A stretch of DNA of 64,000 nucleotides, from contig JAJTCJ010000002.1 of the NCBI GenBank assembly GCA_021323165.1, positions 1 to 64,000 on the forward strand. Direction: 5' to 3'. The DNA is from Bacteroidota bacterium (GTDB lineage: Bacteria > Bacteroidota > Bacteroidia > 2-12-FULL-35-15). The position numbers and the translations under genes were made by a program. The stretch's first letter is position 1. Every line of letters begins with the position of its first letter. The notes below the pieces were generated by a model. That model was not told the DNA's origin. It worked only from the letters and a program-made list of their open reading frames with translations, and searched no databases. This document shows, in pieces, positions 1 through 8,975 of the stretch.

Positions 1-2139
1 ACCTGCAGTTCCTCCTCCACTGAAAGTTGGCGAAGGATTAGCTTCATTCTTACAATACGGAGTTCCTGTATAACTGAATGTTGCTGCAGGCGGTGTAGTC
101 ACTGTTATTGTTGACACTGCAGTTCCTGAACAACTTCCTGTCGTACCTGTAACAGTATAAGTAGAAGTTGATGAAGGGCTTACTGTGGCGGTGGTAACTC
201 CTGTTGAAGTTGCTCCTGCAGACCACGTATAAGTTGTAGCGCCTGAAGCAGTAAGCGTGGTAGTTACTGTGCCGCATACAGCTGCAGAGTTAACTGATAC
301 GTTTGGTCCCGGATTAACTGTTACTACCACCGGTGTTCTATAAGTTCCCGGGCATGTTCCTACATAAAATGTTGTTGTACCTGACAAAACCGGGGTTGTA
401 AAAGGAGATCCGGATCCAATAGGTGTTCCGCCTGTTTGAGCGGTATACCAATGGATCGTTGTTCCTGCAGGAACAGTACCGGTTAATGAAGCAGTAATTG
501 ATGCAGTGTTGCCGGAACAGATTGTAGCACCTGCAGCAGTAATTGTAAAGTTTGTGATGGTTTGAGAAGTTAAACCTGCACCGCCCATTGTAGCCCCATT
601 AGGAAGAAATTCGGTAAGATGCGGAGACTGAGTAATACCATTTGCCCCACCATTTGCCAATTGAACGGGCGATCCATTAGAAACAGCAATGTATCCCCCT
701 CCTCCTCCCCCACCAGGACCTTCGGCTTCAGTAAGAGGAAAAAAACCTGATGTATTTTGAAGCTGATGACCACCAATGCCACCATTTGCTCTAATTGCAA
801 CACCGGAAATAGTTCCTGTTGAATTTAAAATAATAGTACCACCGGCTCCAGCTCCTCCTCCGGCATCTTTACCAGAATTGCTTCCTGAAATAACAGTGCT
901 TCCACCTACTGCACCATCAGATATAATTGAATCATTTCCTGAGCCAGTAATATTTCCGTATGTGACAAAATAAATAATCCCCCCCCCTTTTCCACCGGCC
1001 CCAGCTTGATTATTATCCTGTTCTCCAGCTCCTCCTCCCCCCCCGAGATAAATCCTGCCTGTTGAATAATCAAGTGGCCTTCCTCCTAAACCGCCTAGAT
1101 TATATCTGTATGTTCCTCCCCATGCATTAGTAAATCCTGGTGTTCCCGGTCCCAATGTTATAGCGTTTTGGTTGGAGCTTGAAAAAGAATATCCTCCTCT
1201 TCCCCCACCTGAAGATGTTGATGAAGCAAACCCAGCAGATTCCAAGTTCCATGCAGTATTCCAGTTAGTTCCGGAATTGTTAGGATTTCCTTGTCCAGTC
1301 CAGGCCGAAGTATTTCCTGCATTTCCACCACCACCACCACCACAGTTCCATACATTTCCACCGCCACCTGCATTGGCGGCAGCTGCACGACAATATTTAC
1401 CACCATAAGAATTATAATCAGTATCATAACCTGCAATACCTTCTCCTTTGTTGGTACCAACATCAAGACTTATAGATGAATACAAAGTTGTAGTGGTTCG
1501 GCCAGTAGTGGTGAAAACCACCCCACCACGAAATCCTGTTCCTGTAGTATTGATCTTCCCGCCTGTGGTGAATGTCGTATTCCCAAACACTTCAACAGCA
1601 AGAATTCCCCCGGTTGTTCCATTCCAAATCTGGCAGCTTAATATTCCTCCTGCAGAAATAGTAAGAGTATTATACCGAGGCACCCGAACTATCTGAACTT
1701 TGCCCGAAGAAGTGTAATCATTTGTAAGGGCACAGTCTAGATTAATGCTTGTAGAGTTGGGTACGGAGAAAACCTGTGCGTATTCATATTTTCCGCAATT
1801 ATTATAGTTTGTTACATCTCCCCAACTAGCATTATTGGGATTACCAATAGTTGGTGTAAATGCATCCGGCTGTCCAAGTATAGTTGCACCTTGCATCTGA
1901 ATGATCATGATAAGATCACCTGCAGCAAGTCCTGATGAAAATCGCGAGTTAGCATTCAAAGAACTGGCTGCAACAGTAATGGTAGTTGCACCGGCAGTCG
2001 CATTAGCAGTCAGCGTAGTATATTCATTAACTATGCGACCGGCTGTATTAACAGTAACATTACCTTCTTTACCTCTTTGTGCAACAGCAAAAGAAGACAA
2101 TAGTAAAAGGCCTGCAAAAAGGCATTTAGAGATATTCAT
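1..2139 (-). CDS. Partial (3' end off window) secreted glycine-rich surface protein/adhesin with Ig-like repeats
   Basis: Absent from the ORF track because it is open at the window edge. The minus strand reads without stop from ATG at 2139: MNISKCLFAGLLLLSSFAVAQRGKEGNVTVNT... (signal peptide), then Gly-rich segments (GGGGNVWNCGGGGGGNAGN, AEGPGGGGGGY) and Ig-like repeats (ATICSGNTASITASLTGTVPAGTTIHWYT, VCGTVTTTLTASGATTYTWSAGATSTG). Confidence 0.85.
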   Translation of the reverse strand, partial: MNISKCLFAGLLLLSSFAVAQRGKEGNVTVNTAGRIVNEYTTLTANATAGATTITVAASSLNANSRFSSGLAAGDLIMIIQMQGATILGQPDAFTPTIGNPNNASWGDVTNYNNCGKYEYAQVFSVPNSTSINLDCALTNDYTSSGKVQIVRVPRYNTLTISAGGILSCQIWNGTTGGILAVEVFGNTTFTTGGKINTTGTGFRGGVVFTTTGRTTTTLYSSISLDVGTNKGEGIAGYDTDYNSYGGKYCRAAAANAGGGGNVWNCGGGGGGNAGNTSAWTGQGNPNNSGTNWNTAWNLESAGFASSTSSGGGRGGYSFSSSNQNAITLGPGTPGFTNAWGGTYRYNLGGLGGRPLDYSTGRIYLGGGGGAGEQDNNQAGAGGKGGGIIYFVTYGNITGSGNDSIISDGAVGGSTVISGSNSGKDAGGGAGAGGTIILNSTGTISGVAIRANGGIGGHQLQNTSGFFPLTEAEGPGGGGGGGYIAVSNGSPVQLANGGANGITQSPHLTEFLPNGATMGGAGLTSQTITNFTITAAGATICSGNTASITASLTGTVPAGTTIHWYTAQTGGTPIGSGSPFTTPVLSGTTTFYVGTCPGTYRTPVVVTVNPGPNVSVNSAAVCGTVTTTLTASGATTYTWSAGATSTGVTTATVSPSSTSTYTVTGTTGSCSGTAVSTITVTTPPAATFSYTGTPYCKNEANPSPTFSGGGTAG

Positions 2140-2221
2140 TCAAAAGAAATTAAACGATTAAAAAACGATTGCCAAAGTAACTGTTAAAATTGGTTTTTCC
2201 AACACAGTTACATGCTCAATA

Positions 2222-3472
2222 TCAGACGCTTATTTCCTTGAAAGGGTTGCGTGGGACCCATTCGCTAGGCTTCAGATAATCCACGAAAGGTTTTATAATA
2301 CGATTGGAAAGGGAATTACGATGACGAATATAACATGTAAGCTGATAAGCTTCTGCACCCACTGTACTCTTTATTTCGGATGCTGTACGTCCAAGAAATA
2401 CCTGCTGCTTTTTATTATCAATTGCTTCCTGGATATAATCATACAATATATTCTGATAAAGTTCCATTTCTTTATTCACCTTATAATCTAAGCCTATAAA
2501 ATGAGCTTCTACTGCGTTTTTCAGCATAAATGTAGAACGAAAACCAATGAGCTCATTCGAATGGTAATAAGCAATGAAATTAAACTTATCACCCATTGTC
2601 CTTTTTAATTCTGCGAAATAACCAGGGGTAAGGGAAGCCAATCTGAACTTTGCTTTAAGATGAACATTATTAAAAAGCTGAAGGATCTTTTTTGAGTTCT
2701 TATCAATATCAACAGCATCAAATACCTTTCTTTCTATTGCAAGTCCTTTCTTCATAATGGTCTTCGCACGATTCCTGTACTTTTTGCTCATTGCATTGAG
2801 ATATTCCTCAAATGTCGACCATTGAATATCAACTATCATATTGGGCTCAACAAGAAAATCATGGTACTTATATTCTTCAAGTTCCGCTGCATGTGCGAGG
2901 GAGTCTGCGTAAAAATCTTTTATTAAGACAGCGGAAATATTTCCTCTTAATTTTTCTGCTCTTCCTATGAGATAGATGACATCAGCCAAAGCATCAACTA
3001 CGTCTGTTTTATTGATCTCCGGCAAACATGTGAATCCATGTTCACCGCTTACATAAGCATTTCCGCAGATAAGTAAACGCATGTTAATTTTATCAGCACT
3101 TCTTTTAAGATGATTGGTGAGATATTTTTTGAGATAATCCGTTATAACACATGTGAATTCTTTATTCTCTTCATCTTTCAAACTACCAAAGCTTTCTGAA
3201 GAAAAATCGATAACCTGAAAATAGGTTATGGCTACAGGTTTATCCGACCTGTAAATGATAGCATAATGAAAATGCATGTTCTCGGGAGATTCTTTTTCCA
3301 GAACATTAAGAAAAGACAATTCCAGAAATTCGCTTCCACAGGCAACGATTGAATTCCAGTGTTCAGCATTGATCTTGAAGATGGAATCAACTAAAGCAAA
3401 AGAAAAGTCCGAATTTTTTTTAAGTATAGCAGACTTCTTCTTATTCGGTATCTTATTACAGGAAATGAGCAT
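2222..3472 (-). CDS. GNAT/FemAB-like (BioF2-like) acyltransferase family protein
   Basis: 416-aa ORF. The C-terminal half has the GNAT-like fold pattern (MSKKYRNRAKTIMKKG...FNFIAYYHSNELIGFRSTFMLKNAVEAHFIGLDY...YQNILYDYIQEAIDN). Confidence 0.65.
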   Translation of the reverse strand: MLISCNKIPNKKKSAILKKNSDFSFALVDSIFKINAEHWNSIVACGSEFLELSFLNVLEKESPENMHFHYAIIYRSDKPVAITYFQVIDFSSESFGSLKDEENKEFTCVITDYLKKYLTNHLKRSADKINMRLLICGNAYVSGEHGFTCLPEINKTDVVDALADVIYLIGRAEKLRGNISAVLIKDFYADSLAHAAELEEYKYHDFLVEPNMIVDIQWSTFEEYLNAMSKKYRNRAKTIMKKGLAIERKVFDAVDIDKNSKKILQLFNNVHLKAKFRLASLTPGYFAELKRTMGDKFNFIAYYHSNELIGFRSTFMLKNAVEAHFIGLDYKVNKEMELYQNILYDYIQEAIDNKKQQVFLGRTASEIKSTVGAEAYQLTCYIRHRNSLSNRIIKPFVDYLKPSEWVPRNPFKEISV

Positions 3473-3486
3473 AATTTGTGATCCTA

Positions 3487-5268
3487 TTATTTCTTGTTCA
3501 TTTCAGCAAGCATCAACTCTCTTATATATTTAACCGGAGCACTTCCGTAGCTTAAGAACTTTTCGTGAAATTTCTTAAGATTAAACTCATTGCCCATTTT
3601 TTTCTTCAGCTCCTCACGAAAATCATATATTTCAGTGTATCCTGTAAAATAACAGCATAATTGTACCTGAGTAACAGATACACGCCTCCATTTGTTCTCA
3701 GCTTCTGTCTTTTGCTGAAATGCCTGATCTATCAAAAGCTTCATGGCTTCCTCTTTACTCATATCTTTTGTATGAACGCTATAATCGAGAATTGTGTTGC
3801 AGGTGCTTCTTAAATTCCATTTATAATACATTAGCCACATTTCATCTGATGCTTCTTCAGAACCTGTATTATTTCCATAACCATTTTCAAGCATCATTCT
3901 TTCTGTGTAAACAGCCCATCCTTCAATCATAGTGCTGTTACCAAACAGTGATTTGATAAGGCTTGGAGATTGATTGCTGTAAACCAGCTGAGTATAATGT
4001 CCAGGAATAGCTTCATGAATATTAAGGATCTGAAGTATATAATGATTGTACTCCCTTAAGTAGCTTTCAGCAGTTGCTTTATCCCATCCGGACAAACTTC
4101 CAACATTATAGTAAGTGTTGCCATTCTTGTCATAGGGACCAGGTGCAGAAATTGATGCTCCGGCCACCCCGGCCATATAATCAGGTTCCTTGCGCACAAC
4201 AAGAGGCTTGGAGGGATCTATATAGATCAGATCCTTCTTCTTAATAAAATCAACCAACATCGGAATTTGCTGTGAAATAGCAGATTGGAATGAATCCGCG
4301 GCAACATGCTTTTCTGATAACTTGTCTATCATCTGTCGGATCAAAAGAAGAGTATCTGTGGGCTTGCTTTTTTCAGGCAAATATTTTTTCCATAACTTAT
4401 CAGCAAGAACAAACATTTTTTGATGAAGATCCTTTTTATGCTCCAGTGCTTTAGTATAGATCTGATCAGCAGAGTAGCCTGATTGTATATCAAATTCAAA
4501 CTTTTTCGAATAAAGTTCTTTACCTAACCTGAAACTACGCGGAGATTTATTATCAAGCTTTTTCAACCAATCAGTATAATCTTTGATAGCAGTAACGGCC
4601 ATTTTAGCAGTAGCTTCCATTGATTGCTTTTCATGTTCCCCGAATCTTGTTTTATTAAGAGCATCATGAAAATCTTTTTCAAAAACCGATATCCCGCCAA
4701 GGTTCTGATCGATAGCAAGCTGAGTATGTTCTAATGTAGGATTTTTAATGTTCTTTTTTGCAGCTTCATAAAAGGCAGGAATATTTGCCATTTTAAGATA
4801 AAAGTTACGGAGACGAACATCAAGTGAATCATAATTACCATTTAACATTTCTGCGAAAGCACCTGAAACATTATACTCTGAAGGATTCCATTCGTAGGAC
4901 CGAAATTCTGTCGTATTCCATATTATTGACTCCAGCTGATTCTTGATCATATGATGATCTGTTTTATTATTATCAGATAAAGCAGAAAGTTCGTAATTCT
5001 TTAATGAATCAAGGTTAGCTTTTGCGAAAGCAATTTCCTTTGTCCTTGAGGATTCATCAGGAATTATAAGTACGCTATCATAGTTGTGATAACCCTGTGA
5101 ACTGGCCCAACCCGGATAGATCTTCCATAATTGTTCAACAAAATTATTTTTATAATTATCGAATTGTCCGTCCCGCTGCGTGGAGGAATTCTTATTTTCT
5201 GAGTTAACCTTTGGGTCTCCGCATGAAGCGAGGACCATAATAAAAAGTGGTAAAATTATTTTTTTCAT
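3487..5268 (-). CDS. DUF885 family lipoprotein (predicted metallopeptidase-like)
   Basis: Lipobox signal MKKIILPLFIMVLASCGD; HEAIPGHYTQ motif and SLFGNSTMIEGWAVYTERMMLENGY, typical of DUF885. Confidence 0.9.
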   Translation of the reverse strand: MKKIILPLFIMVLASCGDPKVNSENKNSSTQRDGQFDNYKNNFVEQLWKIYPGWASSQGYHNYDSVLIIPDESSRTKEIAFAKANLDSLKNYELSALSDNNKTDHHMIKNQLESIIWNTTEFRSYEWNPSEYNVSGAFAEMLNGNYDSLDVRLRNFYLKMANIPAFYEAAKKNIKNPTLEHTQLAIDQNLGGISVFEKDFHDALNKTRFGEHEKQSMEATAKMAVTAIKDYTDWLKKLDNKSPRSFRLGKELYSKKFEFDIQSGYSADQIYTKALEHKKDLHQKMFVLADKLWKKYLPEKSKPTDTLLLIRQMIDKLSEKHVAADSFQSAISQQIPMLVDFIKKKDLIYIDPSKPLVVRKEPDYMAGVAGASISAPGPYDKNGNTYYNVGSLSGWDKATAESYLREYNHYILQILNIHEAIPGHYTQLVYSNQSPSLIKSLFGNSTMIEGWAVYTERMMLENGYGNNTGSEEASDEMWLMYYKWNLRSTCNTILDYSVHTKDMSKEEAMKLLIDQAFQQKTEAENKWRRVSVTQVQLCCYFTGYTEIYDFREELKKKMGNEFNLKKFHEKFLSYGSAPVKYIRELMLAEMNKK

Positions 5269-5513
5269 CTGGGATCTTATGGGCAGTAAAGGTAAAAAAC
5301 AATCAGTTACAAGATTCTTCTTTTATTATATAAAAACTTAAAGCTTTTTTGAAGACTCTATTGCAGTTCCGGCTCAACCTACCCTTAAACTGCCGTATTA
5401 AAACACCAGGAGGCCTTTTGCAAAAAGTCCAAAACGACAATTTTACAACACTTTAAAAAGTCGATCTATAAATCTTAATTTTTTAAGGCACTGGAATGAT
5501 TATATTTGGAAAC

Positions 5514-7337
5514 ATGAAACATACAAATCAGATTGTTCTGCTTTTATTAATAATTCTTTCCGGATTTATTCAACCTTGTTTTTCCCAATCTGAAAAGCCC
5601 GGTAATTTTTCTATTGACGGCCTTGTTTACGGTTACAGCTTCGAATCTTCAAAAAAATTATTAAGAAAAGAAAAACAGATCAAAGTTGAAGGAGTTTTAG
5701 ATAAGGTCAATATTGATCTGCTTGAAAACGGAAAGATCCTTACCAGCACTAAAACAAGCACAAACGGATTGTTTTCTCTTAAAATCAAAACAGGGAAAAT
5801 TTATACGATCGAATTTTCAAAAAAAAGCTATACGAATGTTTTGCTTATTATTGACCTTACCGGAGTTCCTTCCGGAAAAAACATTGTATTCAACGGATCG
5901 GAATTTATTCTTCATAATTCTCCGACCAAAAACACATCACAGGAAAAATACCCTTTTGGAAAATTGTATTATAACAAAGAAAAGAAACAGCTCGATTTTG
6001 AAATAGCTAAATTCTTATCAAAGAAGCAGCGGGAATCAATCGACAATTCCGTTTCGCTGATGAAACGATCTGTTCAAAAGAACTTAAATAACGTCACTAG
6101 TATTGAGGAAACATCTCCTTCTGTGGAAAAGGAGCTAAAAAAGGAAAATAAAAAAACTGAAAATAACACTGAAATAACCACCATCAATAAGTACGATACA
6201 ATTGATGAATCTTTATTTGTGTTCAGCTCAAAAATTAATAATAATGAGCTACCTATAAACGAATCTGATATAAATAACCTGGAAGATAAAATAAAAGTAG
6301 CCAGACTGCAATTAGAAAAGGACAAGCTAACGGCCACATCCAAAGAGGATTTATCAGCGATAAGAAAAAGGGAATTCATCCTTACTGCTCTGGAGTTGCA
6401 GCTCCTGGAAGCCAAAAAAGTAATTGAACTGCAGAAGAAAGAGATCTCGACTCAAAAACAATTACTTCTATTAACTATAATATGCATTGCATTACTAACA
6501 GCTTTCTTATTTATGATCTTCAGATTTAACAAACAAAAGAAGATGACTTATTTAATTCTGAAAGATAAAAACAAAAAAATCACGGATAGTATCAACTACG
6601 CTTCAAGAATCCAGGAATCTATTCTTCCGTCAAATGAGGACATTAAACAGCTTTTACCTGATTCATTTATTTTTTTCAAACCAAGAGATATAGTCAGCGG
6701 AGATTTTTACTGGCTTTCCAAGGTGAATGAAAAAACCATCATTGCTTGTATTGATTGCACAGGACATGGTGTTCCGGGAGCATTTATGTCCTTAATAGGC
6801 AATACACTCCTTAACGAGATCGTTAATGAAAAACACATTCTTGATCCGGCTCTTATCTTAAAACAATTACATGTCGAAGTAATTAAAGCATTGCACCAGG
6901 ACTCAGAAAGAACTCAGAGCAAAGATGGGATGGAAATGTCCATTTGTGTTATTGACTACTCAAAAAAAGAAGTTGAATTTGCAGGGGCTATGAATCCCTT
7001 ATTCATTATAAAAGGCGATAACATCATTGTTCTTAAACCGGATGTTAAAAGTATTGGAGGTGATTTCAAACCTGGTAAAACAACCGAGTTTACAAATCAA
7101 AAAATTACAATTGAAAAGAACATGTCTCTTTATATGTTCACTGATGGATATATGGATCAGTTCGGTGGGCCTGATAATAAAAAATATAATTTACCAAACT
7201 TTAAAAAGCTGTTATTGGAAATTCAATCCAGTGATATGGCAGCACAAAAAGAAAAAGTTGAAAAAACCATTGAGCAATGGCAGGGAAGTCAAAAACAAAT
7301 TGATGATATGCTGGTAATCGGAATACGATTTAACTGA
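5514..7337 (+). CDS. Membrane SpoIIE/PP2C-type serine phosphatase with periplasmic CarboxypepD_reg-like domain (SiaA/RsbU-like)
   Basis: Signal peptide; Ig-like KVNIDLLENGKILTSTKTSTNGLFSLKIKTGKIYTIEFSKKSY; coiled coil; TM LLLLTIICIALLTAFLFMIF; SpoIIE domain SILPSNEDIKQLLPDSFIFFKPRDIVSGDFYWLS...CTGHGVPGAFMSLIG...MFTDGYMDQFGG...DDMLVIGIRF. The track start at 5496 overlaps a TATATTTG -7 box, so ATG 5514 is preferred. Confidence 0.88.
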   Translation: MKHTNQIVLLLLIILSGFIQPCFSQSEKPGNFSIDGLVYGYSFESSKKLLRKEKQIKVEGVLDKVNIDLLENGKILTSTKTSTNGLFSLKIKTGKIYTIEFSKKSYTNVLLIIDLTGVPSGKNIVFNGSEFILHNSPTKNTSQEKYPFGKLYYNKEKKQLDFEIAKFLSKKQRESIDNSVSLMKRSVQKNLNNVTSIEETSPSVEKELKKENKKTENNTEITTINKYDTIDESLFVFSSKINNNELPINESDINNLEDKIKVARLQLEKDKLTATSKEDLSAIRKREFILTALELQLLEAKKVIELQKKEISTQKQLLLLTIICIALLTAFLFMIFRFNKQKKMTYLILKDKNKKITDSINYASRIQESILPSNEDIKQLLPDSFIFFKPRDIVSGDFYWLSKVNEKTIIACIDCTGHGVPGAFMSLIGNTLLNEIVNEKHILDPALILKQLHVEVIKALHQDSERTQSKDGMEMSICVIDYSKKEVEFAGAMNPLFIIKGDNIIVLKPDVKSIGGDFKPGKTTEFTNQKITIEKNMSLYMFTDGYMDQFGGPDNKKYNLPNFKKLLLEIQSSDMAAQKEKVEKTIEQWQGSQKQIDDMLVIGIRFN

Positions 7338-7713
7338 TCATTCTGAATTCAAAAGGTATATTTTCCACCATAGACTCAAACTCACGACCTTTAATTTCCA
7401 TCAGATCATCACCATCCGCAAAGCACCAGATTATTGACGCTTTTTTTCCAGATGCGGCAATTTCCTCAAACAACAGGATCATCTCCAGCAGCTGTTTAAC
7501 TGAACTAGAATTGAAATAATCCAGGCTGATCTTTAAATCAGAATTATTATTGGGCTGAGTTATATAATTTTTCAGCCATGCCTTTACAGGACGATAGAAT
7601 TCCAATGCATCTTCCGGAAGAGACCTTCCCGAAAGGGAAAATTCACCTGAATCTTTGTTAAAATTCACTTCAGGAGTATCTTCAGTAGCTTTTATTCTTA
7701 AACTGTTTTCCAT
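7330..7713 (-). CDS. SiaC-like DUF1987 regulatory phosphoprotein
   Basis: 127 aa with I.....TPEVNFN...GEFSLSGRSLPEDALEFYRPVKAWL and LDYFNSSSVKQLLEMI (family Ser/Thr phosphosite region). Confidence 0.85.
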   Translation of the reverse strand: MENSLRIKATEDTPEVNFNKDSGEFSLSGRSLPEDALEFYRPVKAWLKNYITQPNNNSDLKISLDYFNSSSVKQLLEMILLFEEIAASGKKASIIWCFADGDDLMEIKGREFESMVENIPFEFRMIS

Positions 7714-7715
7714 AA

Positions 7716-8813
7716 TTAAACCGTAATACTAAGGGAAAAAAATGACATTGTTTCATCAACAGGTTTAAAATGAAATATTATTTTCTCCGAACTATATTTA
7801 CATAATTCTATTAAGCCAATACCAGCGTTGCCGTTAGAGCTTTCTTCCTTTAATGTTTTTTTGTAAGCCTTCATCAATTCTTCCTGATTGAGATCAGAAA
7901 TCTCCTTTAGTTTTTCCTTGAGAGGTTCAACGCTTTTAAGATCAATATAATTTCCAGAAGTAAGAACATACTTATTATTTTTAACGGAAATAATAAAAAT
8001 CCCCTGGCGCTCACCGTTAACAACCATGGCGTGCTTACTGAGATTTTGAAGCAGTTCGATAAGCATGTAGATCATTTTCTTTTTACTGCCTTCAAAATTC
8101 TTCTGCAACTTTAAATTACCTTCAATCAATTCAATAAGAGGAAGAACAGATTCCTGTGAAAAATCCCCTTTTCTGAACATCTGAATATTTTCTGTATTCA
8201 TCAGATCGTAAAGCTCTTTTGATTCATTGATATGTACCAAACACTGTTGAGTTTCGGAAACCTCTTCTGTTTTTTTGGGTTCCAGACATATCTGAAAAAA
8301 GAAGATCGCGAAAAAATAATTTACGAATTCAAAAGAATATTCAAGCTGTGCTCCTGTTTTTCTGGCCATTTCAAGAAGTCCGAGTCCTGCGCCACCCTTT
8401 TCAGACAATTCATTATTTTCAAAAGCATCCATGTAAGCACTCTTCAACATCTCCTCAGATAAGATGTTGATGTTTTTCAATTTAATGATCAACTCTTCCT
8501 TCTTAGGATGAGTTACAAGATTGGAAGAGCTGATATAATGACGTGTTCCTACATTTCTTACAATAAAGACCTTAGGTTTATTATTCGTTCTTGTAATAAT
8601 ATCCGGTTTGTCTTCATGTCGTATTATATTCTGAAAACATTCAGCAATTAAAAACGACAATCTTTTCTTAAAGAACTGAGGTTCCTGAATGCTTGACTCA
8701 TTTGCTTTCATCACAGCATAAGTAAGATCGTCATCGAACTGACCCATATACGCGAGACTGAAACGATCAGTTTTTAGTCTGGTGAACAATCTTAAAGCAG
8801 CAGATACTTCCAT
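7716..8813 (-). CDS. SiaB-like (DUF6272) HATPase kinase, tandem-duplicated in one polypeptide
   Basis: Two homologous halves, each with an N-box and a G-box: SFLIAECFQNIIRHE/EKGGAGLGLLEMARK and IYMLIELLQNLSKHA/SNGNAGIGLIELCKY. Stop codon lies 2 bp from the DUF1987 start. Confidence 0.82.
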   Translation of the reverse strand: MEVSAALRLFTRLKTDRFSLAYMGQFDDDLTYAVMKANESSIQEPQFFKKRLSFLIAECFQNIIRHEDKPDIITRTNNKPKVFIVRNVGTRHYISSSNLVTHPKKEELIIKLKNINILSEEMLKSAYMDAFENNELSEKGGAGLGLLEMARKTGAQLEYSFEFVNYFFAIFFFQICLEPKKTEEVSETQQCLVHINESKELYDLMNTENIQMFRKGDFSQESVLPLIELIEGNLKLQKNFEGSKKKMIYMLIELLQNLSKHAMVVNGERQGIFIISVKNNKYVLTSGNYIDLKSVEPLKEKLKEISDLNQEELMKAYKKTLKEESSNGNAGIGLIELCKYSSEKIIFHFKPVDETMSFFSLSITV

Positions 8814-8975
8814 AATTCTATAGTGAAATTTACCTCGTTAAATATAGCTTTTTTTATTAAAAAAACATAACCTAAACTTGCGCAAGCCGTCCATCCCTGC
8901 CAGCAACCGCTAATAAAATTAAACATGCAGTTTCCTTAATTTTCCTACTTTAGAGCATCCAAAAATAATCCTGTT

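Noticed and set aside
776-2161. Track ORFs on + strand at 776-973, 1172-1408, 1291-1479, 1448-1696 and 1901-2161, and the minus-frame ORFs at 570-803 and 1158-1466
   Set aside because: All lie on or across the edge-open 713-codon minus-strand surface-protein frame; Pro-rich or His-rich translations are the complement or shifted frames of Gly-rich coding sequence.
2152-2170. AAACGATT direct repeat with 11-bp spacing upstream of the 2139 gene
   Set aside because: Too short and AT-rich to distinguish from chance; no second locus with the same arrangement seen.
8880-8940. GC-rich patch TTGCGCAAGCCGTCCATCCCTGCCAGCAACC considered as ncRNA or integration site
   Set aside because: Only a short GCGC dyad; no convincing extended structure or repeat copy seen in the window.
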